Below, piece after piece: positions 35,024 through 46,633 of a DNA stretch of 64,000 bases. Both the position numbers and the translations under genes were made by a program. The notes under the pieces were generated by a model. It was given only the letters and a program-made list of their open reading frames with translations, did no database searches and was not told the DNA's origin. Location: the NCBI RefSeq assembly GCF_002934455.1, contig NZ_PTIR01000015.1, forward strand, positions 62,001 to 126,000, given 5' to 3'. This stretch comes from Trinickia symbiotica. Its GTDB lineage: Bacteria; Pseudomonadota; Gammaproteobacteria; Burkholderiales; Burkholderiaceae. Every line of letters begins with the position of its first letter. Positions within the stretch are counted from its first letter, which is position 1.

Positions 35024-36337
35024 TTAGTCGCCCTTGGACTTGTGCGCTTCGCGCCACGCGGCATCGAGCTCGGCGAGCCGCGCGAGCTTTTCGCCGATCT
35101 TGCCCTCGAGCCCGCGTGGGGTCGGGCGGTACCAATGCGGCTCGCGCATGCCATCGGGCAGGTACGTCTCGCCGGCCGCATACGCGTCGGGCTCGTCGTG
35201 CGCGTAGCGGTACTCGCGGCCGTAGCCGAGCGACTCCATCAGCTTCGTCGGCGCGTTGCGCAGATGAACGGGCACACCACGAGAGCGGTCCTTGCCGACG
35301 AACGCTCGCGCCTCGTTGTACGCAGCGTAGCCCGCGTTCGACTTCGGCGCGACCGCCAGATAAATCACCGCCTGAGCGAGCGCGAGTTCCCCCTCCGGCG
35401 TGCCGAGGCGCTCGTAGGTCTCGGCGGCGTCGAGCGCGATGCGTGCCGCACGCGGATCGGCCAGTCCGATGTCCTCCCAGGCCATCCGGACGAGGCGGCG
35501 CGCGAGATAACGCGGGTCCGCGCCGCCGTCGAGCATGCGGCAAAACCAATAGAGGGCGCCATCCGGATTGCTGCCGCGAACCGACTTGTGCAAGGCGCTG
35601 ATCTGATCGTAGAAGGCATCGCCGCCCTTGTCGAAGCGACGCAGGTTTTCAGTCAGCGCGCTCGCGATCAGCTCGCCGTCGATCTCGTCCGCCTTGCGTG
35701 CCGCCGCCGCGCGAACGGCGATCTCGACGTTGTTCAGCAGCTTGCGGCCGTCGCCGTCCGCCGCGCCGATCAGCACCCGCTTGGCCTCGTCCGTGACGCG
35801 CAATCCCCCGAGCTCGGTCAGCGCCCGCTCAAGCAGCTCGTGCTGCTCGTCGTCGTCGAGGCTCTTGAGCACGTAGACGGCCGCGCGCGACAACAACGCA
35901 CTGTTGACCTCGAACGACGGGTTCTCCGTGGTCGCTCCGATGAAGACGAAGAGCCCCGACTCGACGTGCGGCAAAAACGCGTCCTGCTGGCTCTTGTTGA
36001 AACGATGCACTTCGTCGACGAACACGAGCGTGCGGCGGCCATGCGCCCGATGCGCCTGCGCGAGCTCGACGGCCTCCCGAATATCCTTCACGCCCGACAG
36101 CACCGCCGACAGCGCGATGAATTCGGCATCGAACGCATTCGCCATGAGCCGCGCCAGCGTGGTCTTGCCGACCCCGGGCGGCCCCCAAAGAATCATCGAA
36201 TGCGGCTCGCCCGATTCGAACGCGACGCGCAACGGCTTCATCGGCCCGAGCAGATGCTTCTGGCCGATCACCTCGTCGATCGTGCGCGGCCTTAACCGCT
36301 CGGCGAGCGGTACATTGCCGCGGGGCTCTTCGAACAT
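35024..36337 (-). CDS. rarA: Replication-associated recombination protein A (RarA/MgsA)
   Basis: This AAA+ clamp-loader-like ATPase works at stalled replication forks with SSB. The protein is 437 aa from MFEEPRGNVPLAERLRP, with RTIDEVIGQKHLLG, Walker A ILWGPPGVGKTTLARLMAN, Walker B LVFVDEVHRFNKSQQ, sensor 1 IGATTENPSFEVN, and the C-terminal tetramer domain (SVRGSNPDGALYWFCRMLDG). The start at 36337 sits 5 bases after the lolA stop. An upstream Met at 36364 would overlap lolA and is less likely. The ftsK-lolA-rarA-serS order is common in beta- and gammaproteobacteria. Confidence 0.94.
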   Translation of the reverse strand: MFEEPRGNVPLAERLRPRTIDEVIGQKHLLGPMKPLRVAFESGEPHSMILWGPPGVGKTTLARLMANAFDAEFIALSAVLSGVKDIREAVELAQAHRAHGRRTLVFVDEVHRFNKSQQDAFLPHVESGLFVFIGATTENPSFEVNSALLSRAAVYVLKSLDDDEQHELLERALTELGGLRVTDEAKRVLIGAADGDGRKLLNNVEIAVRAAAARKADEIDGELIASALTENLRRFDKGGDAFYDQISALHKSVRGSNPDGALYWFCRMLDGGADPRYLARRLVRMAWEDIGLADPRAARIALDAAETYERLGTPEGELALAQAVIYLAVAPKSNAGYAAYNEARAFVGKDRSRGVPVHLRNAPTKLMESLGYGREYRYAHDEPDAYAAGETYLPDGMREPHWYRPTPRGLEGKIGEKLARLAELDAAWREAHKSKGD

Positions 36338-36341
36338 GGCG

Positions 36342-37073
36342 TTACCCGTTGATGACGTCGGCACCTTTCGGCACCGCGAACTTGAACGCGTCGGGCTTCA
36401 ACGGCGGGTTCTTCTGGATGTTCGAGAACGTGAGCAGCGTCACGTTGCCGAATACGTCGTGCAGTTCCATCGCCTCCAGGTTGCCGTCGCGAAAGCCGAT
36501 GCCGACGCGCTCGAATTGCGTGTCGTGCGCCTTCGGCGTCAGCTCGAGCCAGTCGATGCCGGCTTTCACACCGGCATCGCGCAGCGAGAAGTTCTGCTCG
36601 AGATCGTTGCTGCCGAAGAGGATGGCTGCCGGGCTCGCACCCAGCGCGCCGCCGAGCTTGCGAACGGTGACCTGGTTCAAGTCCTTGTCATAGACGTAGA
36701 GATTCTCGCCGTCCGCCTGGAGCACCTGCTCATAGGGCTTCTCATAGGTCCAGATGAATTTGCCCGGGCGCGAGAAAACGAAAGTCCCGCTAGACGTGCC
36801 GCTGACGCTCGGTTGCGCCATGCCATTCGGGGTCTGCGCCTTCGAAGGTGCCTTGATTTCTTTTTGCACGAAGTCGCCGCGCGCCGAGTGCACCTGCGCG
36901 ACGAATGCTTTCAGTTGCTCGGTACCGCTCGCGAACGCGGCCGGCGCGGCGACAACGAGCGCTGCGCCCAGCAGTGCCGCAATGAAGCGTCGGCCCGCCG
37001 AGCCGGCGCGGGCGAGGCCGTGCCCCCCGAACGAAAACGAACCGGGGGCATAACGGCTGAGAGGATGCTGCAT
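36342..37073 (-). CDS. lolA: Outer-membrane lipoprotein carrier protein LolA
   Basis: The 243-aa precursor starts at 37073, with GGAG upstream. Its signal peptide ([19 protein letters not shown]) is preceded by an unusually long basic n-region. Mature LolA carries lipoproteins across the periplasm from LolCDE to LolB. Family features are [50 protein letters not shown] and [15 protein letters not shown]. An Ala/Pro insertion after residue 75 is a betaproteobacterial variation. It lies between ftsK and rarA. Confidence 0.93.
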   Translation of the reverse strand: MQHPLSRYAPGSFSFGGHGLARAGSAGRRFIAALLGAALVVAAPAAFASGTEQLKAFVAQVHSARGDFVQKEIKAPSKAQTPNGMAQPSVSGTSSGTFVFSRPGKFIWTYEKPYEQVLQADGENLYVYDKDLNQVTVRKLGGALGASPAAILFGSNDLEQNFSLRDAGVKAGIDWLELTPKAHDTQFERVGIGFRDGNLEAMELHDVFGNVTLLTFSNIQKNPPLKPDAFKFAVPKGADVING

Positions 37074-37138
37074 ATCAGTTTTTCTCCGTGATGTACTCGC
37101 CGCCGACGACATTCTGCCGGGGGGACTGTGTGGCCGCG

Positions 37139-39451
37139 CTAGTCGCTCTCGCGCGCCGGCACGAGAATCTCGCGATTGCCGTTGGACGACATCGCCGAAA
37201 CGAGCCCTGACTGCTCCATTTGCTCGAGCAGCCGCGCGGCGCGGTTATAGCCGATGCGCAAATGCCGCTGCACGAGCGAGATCGACGCGCGCCGATGCTT
37301 GACCACAATCTCGACGGCCTGATCGTAAAGCGGATCGGCCTCGCCGCCGCCCGCCGCCGCACCGGCCCCGTCCGCCGACCCTTCGTCGCCCTCGCCCGCG
37401 ATCCCGCCTTCGAGAATGCCTTCGATGTAATTCGGCTCGCCCTGCTCCTTCAGCTTCTCGACGACGCGATGGACCTCGTCGTCCGATACGAACGCGCCAT
37501 GCACGCGCACAGGCAAGCCCGATCCGGGCGGCAGATAGAGCATGTCGCCCATGCCGAGCAGCGATTCGGCGCCCTGCTGATCGAGGATGGTGCGTGAATC
37601 GATCTTCGAAGACACCTGGAAGGCGATTCGCGTCGGCACGTTCGCCTTGATGAGGCCCGTGATCACGTCGACCGACGGCCGCTGCGTCGCAAGGATCAGG
37701 TGGATGCCGGCCGCGCGCGCCTTTTGCGCGATGCGGGCGATGAGCTCTTCGACTTTCTTGCCGACGACCATCATCAAGTCGGCCAGCTCGTCGATGACGA
37801 CGACGATGTTGGGCAACCGCGTGAGCGGCTCGGGATCGTCGGGCGTGAGACTGAACGGATTGGGCAGCTTCTCGTCGCGCTTGGCCGCTTCCTCGATCTT
37901 GTTGTTGTAGCTCGCCAGATTGCGCACACCGAGCTTGCTCATCAGCTTGTAGCGTCGCTCCATCTCGCCCACGGTCCAGTTGAGCGCGTGGCCCGCCTGC
38001 CGCATATCCGTGACGACAGGGCACAGCAGATGCGGGATGCCCTCGTAGACGCTCATCTCGAGCATCTTCGGATCGATGAGAATCATCCGGACCTGCTCGG
38101 CGCTCGCCTTATAGACGAGCGAAAGAATCATCGCGTTGATCCCCACCGACTTGCCCGAGCCCGTCGTACCGGCCACGAGCAGGTGCGGCATCTTCGCGAG
38201 ATCGGCGCACACGGGCTTGCCGCCGATGTCCTTGCCGAGGCCGATCGTCAACTTCGAGCCTGCGTCGGCATAGACCTCGGAGCCGAGGATTTCCGAAAGC
38301 CGCACGGTCTGGCGCCGTTGGTTCGGCAGCTCGAGCGCCATGTAGTTCTTGCCCGGAATCGTTTCGACGACGCGGATCGAGACAAGCGACAGCGAGCGCG
38401 CAAGATCCTTGGCGAGATTCACGATCTGGCTGCCCTTCACGCCGGTGGCCGGCTCGATCTCGTAGCGGGTGACGACAGGCCCCGGATAAGCGGCCACGAC
38501 GCTCACGTCGACGCCGAAATCCTTGAGCTTCTTTTCGATGAGGCGTGAAGTGAACTCCAGCGTGTCGGCCGATACGGTTTCCTGCACGGCCGGCGCGGCA
38601 TCGAGCAACGCGATCGGCGGCAGCGTCGTGTCGCCGGGCAGGTCCGCGAACAGCGGCACCTGCTTTTCCTTTTCGACGCGCTCGGACTTCGCCGGCGCAA
38701 CGACGGGCGGCACGATCGTCACCGGCTCGTGCTCCTCGAGCCGCACGCGGCTTTGCTCGACCTTGCCCTCGCGTTTGACGGCCGCCTCGACGCCCGCCTT
38801 GCGATCCCGGCCGGCCTCGCGGCGCAGCTTCGCGAGCGTGACGGCCGAAATCAGCTTGTCGCCGACGCGCTCGGCCACCGACAGCCACGAAAACCGAAAA
38901 TAGAGCGACAAGCCGATGGCCAGCCCGATCAGCAACGCGAGCGTGCCGCCCGTGAAGCCGAGCGCATGGGATACGCCGCGCGCGACGGCGTCGCCGACGA
39001 TGCCGCCCGGCGCGCGCGGCAACTGCACGCGCATCGACCACATCCGCAGCGCCTCGATGCCGTCGCAAGCGAGCAGCACGAGCGCGAACGCGAACGCGTC
39101 GGCGAACCACGAGTCGCGCGGCGCTTGCTCTTCCGGTTCCGCCTGGCGCGTGAGAAGCCGGTAGTTGGCGGCGATGCGCCGCGCGAGCAGCACCACCCAC
39201 CAGTAGGCGGAAAGGCCGAACAGCAGCAGCAGGATGTCCGACGACCAGGCGCCGACGCGGCCCGCCCAATTCGCGATATGGTCGACCTGCGCCGCGTGCG
39301 TCCAGCTCGGATCGCGGCGGCTGTAGCTGACGAGCGCCATCACGAGGAACGCGCAGAGCGCGACCTGCAAGATCCAGCGAATCTCGGTGAAAAGACGCGA
39401 CATGCGATGCGGCAACGCTTGCGTGTGCGCGGAATAAGGAGCTTTGGCCAT
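37139..39451 (-). CDS. ftsK: DNA translocase FtsK
   Basis: This 770-aa septal DNA pump helps resolve chromosome dimers at division. Four N-terminal membrane helices (residues about 25-190) are followed by a linker that is short compared with E. coli FtsK. The motor has Walker [17 protein letters not shown], Walker [16 protein letters not shown] and [20 protein letters not shown]. The C-terminal gamma winged-helix ([19 protein letters not shown]) reads KOPS sequences. An acidic Gly-rich loop precedes gamma. The start [11 protein letters not shown] at 39451 fits other Burkholderiales; the frame is open to 39574. It is divergent from trxB. Confidence 0.95.
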   Translation of the reverse strand: MAKAPYSAHTQALPHRMSRLFTEIRWILQVALCAFLVMALVSYSRRDPSWTHAAQVDHIANWAGRVGAWSSDILLLLFGLSAYWWVVLLARRIAANYRLLTRQAEPEEQAPRDSWFADAFAFALVLLACDGIEALRMWSMRVQLPRAPGGIVGDAVARGVSHALGFTGGTLALLIGLAIGLSLYFRFSWLSVAERVGDKLISAVTLAKLRREAGRDRKAGVEAAVKREGKVEQSRVRLEEHEPVTIVPPVVAPAKSERVEKEKQVPLFADLPGDTTLPPIALLDAAPAVQETVSADTLEFTSRLIEKKLKDFGVDVSVVAAYPGPVVTRYEIEPATGVKGSQIVNLAKDLARSLSLVSIRVVETIPGKNYMALELPNQRRQTVRLSEILGSEVYADAGSKLTIGLGKDIGGKPVCADLAKMPHLLVAGTTGSGKSVGINAMILSLVYKASAEQVRMILIDPKMLEMSVYEGIPHLLCPVVTDMRQAGHALNWTVGEMERRYKLMSKLGVRNLASYNNKIEEAAKRDEKLPNPFSLTPDDPEPLTRLPNIVVVIDELADLMMVVGKKVEELIARIAQKARAAGIHLILATQRPSVDVITGLIKANVPTRIAFQVSSKIDSRTILDQQGAESLLGMGDMLYLPPGSGLPVRVHGAFVSDDEVHRVVEKLKEQGEPNYIEGILEGGIAGEGDEGSADGAGAAAGGGEADPLYDQAVEIVVKHRRASISLVQRHLRIGYNRAARLLEQMEQSGLVSAMSSNGNREILVPARESD

Positions 39452-40774
<1,323 letters not shown>

Positions 40775-40847
40775 AACGCGCTCGCATACATAGTGGGCGT
40801 CGCGCGGCTTCTCTGAGCGCGACGCGCGAGTCAGTTGTGGCGAAACC

Positions 40848-41564
40848 ATGTCGAAACACCGATTGCATCCGGGCGGCACGAAGCCCGCGAGCGCGGAACG
40901 CGGCACGCGCGGAATCGGATTGTCCGATCTCGGCGCTTTGCGGGACGCGCTGAAAGAGAGCGCGGCCGAACGCGAGCGTGCGCGCGCCGCCGCAGCCAAG
41001 GCGGCCCGCGAGGCGGCGGCCGACGCCGACCTCTTTCGCCGCGAGATCGGCAACGTGGCGCCGCTCGCCGCACCGCCACGCGCGAAGCACGGCCGAACCC
41101 CGCCACCGGCGCTGCCGATCCAGACGCAGCTCGACGAGCGGGCGGTACTCGACGAAGCGATCTCGGACGAATTCGACCCCGAGGTGTTGCTCGATACCGA
41201 CGAAACGCTTTCCTACTGCCGCGCCGGCATCGGCCACGAAGTCGTGCGCAAGCTGCGGCGCGGCCATTGGATCGTGCAGGATCAGCTCGACCTGCACGGC
41301 TTGCGCCGGGAAGAGGCGCGCGAAGCGCTCGCCGAGTTCATTCGCGATGCGGTCAAGCGCGGCTTGCGCTGCGTGCGCGTGATCCACGGCAAGGGGTTGG
41401 GCTCGATCGGAAAGGAGCCGGTGCTGAAAGGCAAGGTGCGCTCCTGGCTCGTGCAGAAAGCGGAAGTCATCGCCTTTTGCCAGGCGCGGCCGCATGACGG
41501 CGGCGCGGGCGCAGTGCTCGTCCTGCTGCAGCCGCGCGCGGCACAGGCCGCGCCTCGCGGCTGA
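40848..41564 (+). CDS. Smr-domain endonuclease-like protein
   Basis: The 238-aa protein has an Ala/Arg-rich helical N-terminus and a C-terminal Smr domain with the paired motifs DQLDLHGLRREEAREAL and RVIHGKGLGSIGKEP. Smr domains related to MutS2 tails nick DNA or cut RNA, and stand-alone forms (SmrA/SmrB type) act on nucleic acids, in some cases stalled mRNA. The role here is not established. It is 3 bases upstream of the TRIC-like gene. Confidence 0.88.
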   Translation: MSKHRLHPGGTKPASAERGTRGIGLSDLGALRDALKESAAERERARAAAAKAAREAAADADLFRREIGNVAPLAAPPRAKHGRTPPPALPIQTQLDERAVLDEAISDEFDPEVLLDTDETLSYCRAGIGHEVVRKLRRGHWIVQDQLDLHGLRREEAREALAEFIRDAVKRGLRCVRVIHGKGLGSIGKEPVLKGKVRSWLVQKAEVIAFCQARPHDGGAGAVLVLLQPRAAQAAPRG

Positions 41565-41567
41565 AGC

Positions 41568-42197
41568 ATGACGCCTGTGCACCCGCGGCTGACATTTGCC
41601 CTCTCCGTCATAGAGGGGCTCGCCATCTTCGCCTATGCATTTTCGGGATTCATCGAAGCACGCCGTCGACGGCTCGACGCCGTCGGCACGTTTCTCGTCG
41701 CGCTCGTGACCGCATTCGGCGGGGGCACCGTGCGGGATGTGCTGCTGGGGCATCGGCCGTTTTATTGGGTCGAGCACGAAACTTATGTCATCGCGATCTT
41801 TGCGATGTCGTTCGTGGCGCCCTTCGTCTTGCGGATGGCATCGCGCGTCTTTTCGGAGCGGGCGCTGCTCGTGGCCGATGCGGTCGGGCTCGGCCTGTTC
41901 AGCATTTCGGGGACGTCGATCGCGCTCGATGCCGGCATGCCCTGGTTCATCGCGGCGCTGATGGGCGTGGTGACGGGCGTATTCGGGGGCGTGATACGAG
42001 ACGTGCTCTGCAACGAAATGCCGCTGATCCTGCGGGATTCGCGTCCCTATGCAACCTGCGCGCTCGTCGGCTGCTGGCTCTATTTGTTGCTCGCTTGGCT
42101 CGCGGTCGATCCGGTCTACAGCGTCATCGTCGCGACCGTTTTCATCCTCGTCGCACGGCTCGTGACATTCAAGCTCGATGTGCGCCTGCCGCATTGA
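41568..42197 (+). CDS. TRIC/UPF0126-family cation channel-like membrane protein
   Basis: The 209-aa protein has seven hydrophobic helices arranged as two repeats. Each repeat has a Gly-rich motif followed by RDVL: VTAFGGGTVRDVLLGH and VTGVFGGVIRDVLCNE. This is the UPF0126 family, structurally TRIC-type trimeric channels; some members are proposed glycine transporters (YicG/YadS type). It is probably co-transcribed with the Smr gene, and it converges with the gts operon 46 bases further. Confidence 0.9.
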   Translation: MTPVHPRLTFALSVIEGLAIFAYAFSGFIEARRRRLDAVGTFLVALVTAFGGGTVRDVLLGHRPFYWVEHETYVIAIFAMSFVAPFVLRMASRVFSERALLVADAVGLGLFSISGTSIALDAGMPWFIAALMGVVTGVFGGVIRDVLCNEMPLILRDSRPYATCALVGCWLYLLLAWLAVDPVYSVIVATVFILVARLVTFKLDVRLPH

Positions 42198-42243
42198 AAA
42201 GCGGCAGACGCAGCGACGTCCGGCTTAGGACCGGCCAGCTCGC

Positions 42244-43362
42244 TCAGGCGATGCGCGCCTCGGTGGCCGGGTCGAAGAGGACGGCCTTCGAGACATCGAA
42301 CAGCAGCGGCATTTTTTGCTCTGGCTGCGGGTTCGATGCCGGATGCACACGGCTCACGGTGCGTTTGCCGTTTACTTGCGCAAAGACGAGCGTATCGGGA
42401 CCCGTCGGCTCGATCACGTCGACCTTCACGTCGATCTGCTGCAAAGCGTCGCTGTGGCCGTTATGCGCGCTGCGCGCATCGGTGATCCGTTCCGGGCGCA
42501 GGCCGAGGATAACGTTTTGTCCGATCGAGCCATTCAGGCGATTGGCGTTGAACGGCAAGTTGAGTGCACGGCGCGTCACACCCGTATCGATCTCGATGCC
42601 GACGCCTGCCCCCTGCTCGACGAGCTTACCCTCGATGAAGTTCATCGGCGGCGCGCCGATGAATCCGGCCACGAAGAGGTTCGAAGGCGAATCGTAGATT
42701 TCCTGCGGCGCGCCAAATTGCTGGACGATGCCGTCCTTCATCACGGCGATGCGATCGCCGAGCGTCATCGCCTCGATCTGATCGTGCGTCACATAGACAA
42801 TCGTCGTGCCGAGACGCTGATGAAGCAGCTTGATTTCCGAACGCATCTCGATGCGCAGTTTCGCGTCGAGGTTCGACAAAGGCTCATCGAACAGGAACAT
42901 CACGGGATCGCGCGCGAGCGCCCGCCCCATCGCGACGCGCTGGCGCTGACCGCCCGAGAGCTGGCCCGGCTTGCGATCGAGCAGATGATCGATTTGCAGC
43001 AGCTTGGAGACGCGCTCGACGATCGTCTGCTGCTCGCGCTTCGGCACCTTGCGGATATTGAGCCCGAACGAGATGTTCTCGCGCACCGTCATCGACGGAT
43101 AGAGCGCGTACGACTGGAACACCATCGCGATGTCGCGATCCTTCGGCGAAAGATCGTTGACGACGCGATCGTCGATGCGAATCTCACCCTTCGTGACCGA
43201 TTCGAGGCCGGCGATCATGTTGAGCAGCGTCGACTTCCCGCAACCCGAACCGCCTACGAGAATGAGGAACTGGCCGTCCTCGATATCGATGTCGACCCCC
43301 TTCAAAACGGGCACGCCGTTCGGATAGGTCTTGTAAACGTCGCGGATAGAAAGGCTTGCCAT
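42244..43362 (-). CDS. gtsD: Glucose ABC importer ATPase (MalK/UgpC type)
   Basis: The 372-aa ATPase has Walker A VGGSGCGKSTLLNMIAGLE, the Q-loop FQSYALYPSMTV, signature LSGGQRQRVAMGRAL, Walker B FLFDEPLSNLD and switch His in TIVYVTHDQ. A MalK-type regulatory OB/TOBE domain of about 130 residues follows (VILGLRPERITDA). Such ATPases energise sugar importers and can be shared among several. Last gene of the leftward operon with two permeases and a binding protein; the neighbouring zwf-pgl-glk genes point to glucose. Confidence 0.93.
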   Translation of the reverse strand: MASLSIRDVYKTYPNGVPVLKGVDIDIEDGQFLILVGGSGCGKSTLLNMIAGLESVTKGEIRIDDRVVNDLSPKDRDIAMVFQSYALYPSMTVRENISFGLNIRKVPKREQQTIVERVSKLLQIDHLLDRKPGQLSGGQRQRVAMGRALARDPVMFLFDEPLSNLDAKLRIEMRSEIKLLHQRLGTTIVYVTHDQIEAMTLGDRIAVMKDGIVQQFGAPQEIYDSPSNLFVAGFIGAPPMNFIEGKLVEQGAGVGIEIDTGVTRRALNLPFNANRLNGSIGQNVILGLRPERITDARSAHNGHSDALQQIDVKVDVIEPTGPDTLVFAQVNGKRTVSRVHPASNPQPEQKMPLLFDVSKAVLFDPATEARIA

Positions 43363-43454
43363 GCTGATATTCCTTAATCTGCCATGCAGCTTGCGTGTAT
43401 GCGTTGCTGCTCGTTGCGTCCGTTAGCCGGTGTCCGGCGGAACACGTATGAGCC

Positions 43455-44312
43455 CTACCCCTTCACCGCGCCGGCCGTCAGCCCGCGCACGAAGTAGCGC
43501 CCCGCGATCACGTAGACCAACAAGGTCGGCAATGCCGCGATGATCGCGCCGGCCATGTCGACGTTGTATTCCTTGACGCCCGTCGACGTATTGACGAGGT
43601 TGTTCAGCGCTACCGTGATCGGCATCGAATCGACACCGGCGAAGACGATCCCGAACAGGAAGTCGTTCCAGATCTGCGTGAACTGCCAGATGACGCAGAC
43701 CATGAAGATCGGCAACGACACAGGCAGCAGGATGCGCAAGAAGATCGTGAAGAATCCCGCGCCGTCGATGCGCGCGGCCTTGACGAGCTCGGCCGGCACG
43801 CCGACGTAGAAGTTGCGGAAGAACATCGTCGTAAAAGCAATGCCATAGACGACGTGCACGAACACGAGGCCGGTAATCGTATTCGAGAGGCCGACGCTGC
43901 CGAGCAGTCGCGCCATCGGCAGCAGCACCGTCTGGAACGGAATGAAGCAGCCGACGAGCAGCATCGTGAAGAGCGCATCGGCGCCGCGAAAGCGCCAGTG
44001 CGTGAGGACATAGCCATTGAACGCGCCGATGATCGACGAGATCAGGACGGCCGGAATCACCATGCGAACCGAGTTCAGGAAAAACGGCTGCATGCCTTCA
44101 CAGCGCACACCCGTGCAGGCCTGACTCCAGGCCTTGATCCAGGGCGCGAAAGTCCAGTGCGTGGGCGCGGTCAGCAGATTGCCCGTGCGGAGTTCGTCGA
44201 TGTCCTTGAACGACGTCGACAGCATCACGTAGATCGGGAACAGGAAGTAAAGCGCAAAGAGCACGAGCGCCGCATAGATGACGGCACGGCTCACGGTCAT
44301 CTTAGGCTGCAT
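43455..44312 (-). CDS. gtsC: Sugar ABC permease, MalG type
   Basis: The 285-aa inner-membrane subunit has six helices and the ABC-permease contact loop VKAARIDGAGFFTIFLRILL, which docks on the ATPase. The C-terminal end RYFVRGLTAGAVKG is the normal end of MalG/GtsC-type permeases. Its start overlaps the end of the MalF-type gene by 11 bases. It forms the translocation pore with GtsB. Confidence 0.9.
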   Translation of the reverse strand: MQPKMTVSRAVIYAALVLFALYFLFPIYVMLSTSFKDIDELRTGNLLTAPTHWTFAPWIKAWSQACTGVRCEGMQPFFLNSVRMVIPAVLISSIIGAFNGYVLTHWRFRGADALFTMLLVGCFIPFQTVLLPMARLLGSVGLSNTITGLVFVHVVYGIAFTTMFFRNFYVGVPAELVKAARIDGAGFFTIFLRILLPVSLPIFMVCVIWQFTQIWNDFLFGIVFAGVDSMPITVALNNLVNTSTGVKEYNVDMAGAIIAALPTLLVYVIAGRYFVRGLTAGAVKG

Positions 44313-45243
44313 TGCGGGTGCTCCTCGATTCCATATACATGAGCGGTACCAAAACGGCGACTACAGTGGCGAGCATCATCATCGACGAAGCCGCGCCGAC
44401 GCCAAGCTGCCCGCGGTTGAACGAAAACACATACATGAAGATGGCGGGCAGCGAGGACGAATTGCCGGGGCCGCCTGCCGTCAACGCGACGACGAGGTCG
44501 AACGTCTTGATCGCGATATGGCAGAGGATCAGCAGCACCGAGAAGAAGACCGGGCGCATGCTCGGGATCACGATCTTGCGATAGATGGTCGGCAACGTCG
44601 CCCCGTCGACTTGCGCCGCCTTGAAGATCTCGGCGTCGACGCCCCGCAGACCGGCGAGGAACAGCGCCATGCAGAAGCCCGTCGATTGCCAGACGGCGGC
44701 GATCACGATGCAGAAGATGGCTTTGTCGGGATCGCCGAGCCAGTTGAACGAAAAACTCGTCCAGCCCCAATCCTGCATGATTTTCTCGATCCCGAGCCCG
44801 GGATTCAGAATCCATTGCCAGGCCGTGCCCGTCACGATGTACGACAGCGCCATCGGGTAGAGGAAGATGGCGCGCAGCGCGCCTTCGTTGCGAATCTTTT
44901 GATCGAGCAGGATCGCGAGCAGCAGACCGAGCGCGACGCAGATGGCGATGAACGGGATCGCGAACCAGCCGAGGTTCTTCGCGGAGGTCCACCAGACATC
45001 GTTATGGAACAGCTCGACATAGCGGTCGATGCCGGCGAACTTGAAGTTCGGCATCAGTCGCGACTTCGAGAAAGACATGTAGCCCGTCACGGCGATGAAA
45101 CCGTAGACGAAAACAAGGCTGATCAAGAGGCTCGGAGACAGCACGAGCTTGGGAACCCAGCGATCGGCGAGCGCCGCGAACGACGACGTGCGATGGGGTG
45201 CGGGCGCGACTTCGTTGCCCTTGCCGCTTAGAGAGGCATGCAC
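44302..45243 (-). CDS. gtsB: Sugar ABC permease, MalF type
   Basis: The 313-aa inner-membrane subunit has a short cytoplasmic N-terminus, six helices (first: LVLSPSLLISLVFVYGFIAV) and the contact loop FKAAQVDGATLPTIYRKIVI. It lacks the large periplasmic loop of E. coli MalF, as do other glucose GtsB proteins. It overlaps gtsC by 11 bases and follows the binding protein gene by 124 bases. Confidence 0.9.
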   Translation of the reverse strand: MHASLSGKGNEVAPAPHRTSSFAALADRWVPKLVLSPSLLISLVFVYGFIAVTGYMSFSKSRLMPNFKFAGIDRYVELFHNDVWWTSAKNLGWFAIPFIAICVALGLLLAILLDQKIRNEGALRAIFLYPMALSYIVTGTAWQWILNPGLGIEKIMQDWGWTSFSFNWLGDPDKAIFCIVIAAVWQSTGFCMALFLAGLRGVDAEIFKAAQVDGATLPTIYRKIVIPSMRPVFFSVLLILCHIAIKTFDLVVALTAGGPGNSSSLPAIFMYVFSFNRGQLGVGAASSMMMLATVVAVLVPLMYMESRSTRNAA

Positions 45244-45367
45244 AACTCGACTCCTAATTCTTGCCTGCCGCCCGCTCCTTAGAAGCGGATCTCGCTCGGG
45301 GGGCGGGCGTCATCGGTAATGCGGGCGGCAACGCGGTGCAATGCGTCGCCGGATTCCCCGATTTCGA

Positions 45368-46633
45368 TTACTTCGTCTTGGCGGCGTTGGCGAGCGCCTT
45401 GATGGCGTCGTCCGTCGACTCGTTCGAGTTCATGAACTTCGTCACGACGTCCGTGATCGCGCCCGCGACAGCGTCGGACTGCGCCATGCCGTGCGCGAGC
45501 GACGGAACGTAACCGCCCGCCTTGAGGGCAGTCTGCTCATCCGCGTACGACTTCTTCGCGCAATCGTCGAACTTCGCCATCGACACGCCGAGGCGCACCG
45601 GGATCGAGCCCTTGTAGAGGCTGAACTGCTCCTGGAACGCGGGGCTCATGATCGTCTTCGCCAGCGCGAGTTGACCCGCCGTCGCCTTGTCCTGACCCTT
45701 TTCCTTGAAGAAGACGAACGAATCGACGTTGAACGTGTAGGCCTTGTCGGTGCCCGGGACGGGCGCGCAAACGTAATCGACACCCGGCTTCTTGTTCGCG
45801 TTCGCGAACTCGCCCTTCGCCCAATCGCCCATGAACTGCATGCCGGCCTTGTTGTTGATGACCATGGCCGTTGCGAGGTTCCAGTCACGCCCGTTGCGGC
45901 CGGCGTCGAAGTAGCCCTGGATCTTGCGGACGGTATCGAAGACCTTGTGCATTTGCGGGCCCGTCAGCGTGGCTTGGTCGAGATCGACGATCGCCTTCTT
46001 GTAGAAAGGGGCGCCTTGCGAGAGCACCACGTCTTCCCACAGCGTGAGATCCTGCCACGGCTGCCCGCCCATGGCGATCGGCATGATCCCTGCGGCCTTC
46101 ATCTTGTCGGCGACGGTAAAGAATTCGTCCCAGGTCGTCGGCACCTTGCCGCCCGCCTTGTCGAGCGCCGCCTTGTTGATGTAGAGCCAGTTCACGCGGT
46201 GCACCGAGAACGGGGCGGCATAGTAGTCGCCGTCCTTCTTGCCCGCGCGCATGATCGTGTCGATCTCGGGCGGCAGGTTCTTCTGCCAGTTCTCGCTCTT
46301 CGCGGCGGAATTGATATCGACGAGCACGTCCTGATCAGCCCATTCCTTGATCAGCGGGCCCTTGATCTGGGCGGCCGACGGCGGGTTGCCGGCGATCACC
46401 TGCGAGCGCAGCGCCGTCATGGCCGCCGCGCCGGCGCCGCCCGCGACCGCGAAGTCCTTCCAGGTATAGCCCTGCTTCGTCATGTCGTCCTTCAGCACGC
46501 CGATGGCCTTGGACTCGCCGCCCGACGTCCACCAGTGCAGCACCTCCAGGGATTCACCGGCCGCCTGCGCAGCCGATGCACCCACCATGAGCCCCGTGGC
46601 CGCGAGCGCCGCCATGATCGCGCGAACTTTCAT
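45368..46633 (-). CDS. gtsA: Glucose-binding periplasmic protein
   Basis: The 421-aa precursor has a signal peptide (MKVRAIMAALAATGLMVGAS, cleaved after AQA). The family-1 solute-binding fold begins LEVLHWWTSGGESKAIGVL and continues with VHRVNWLYINKAALDKAGGK and QPWQDLTLWEDVVLS. It resembles GtsA-type glucose/mannose binders. Trp-rich segments (HWW, QPWQD, DWN) fit sugar stacking. It is the first gene of the importer operon. The strong promoter at 47077-47105 would give it a 5' leader of about 440 bases. Confidence 0.9.
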   Translation of the reverse strand: MKVRAIMAALAATGLMVGASAAQAAGESLEVLHWWTSGGESKAIGVLKDDMTKQGYTWKDFAVAGGAGAAAMTALRSQVIAGNPPSAAQIKGPLIKEWADQDVLVDINSAAKSENWQKNLPPEIDTIMRAGKKDGDYYAAPFSVHRVNWLYINKAALDKAGGKVPTTWDEFFTVADKMKAAGIMPIAMGGQPWQDLTLWEDVVLSQGAPFYKKAIVDLDQATLTGPQMHKVFDTVRKIQGYFDAGRNGRDWNLATAMVINNKAGMQFMGDWAKGEFANANKKPGVDYVCAPVPGTDKAYTFNVDSFVFFKEKGQDKATAGQLALAKTIMSPAFQEQFSLYKGSIPVRLGVSMAKFDDCAKKSYADEQTALKAGGYVPSLAHGMAQSDAVAGAITDVVTKFMNSNESTDDAIKALANAAKTK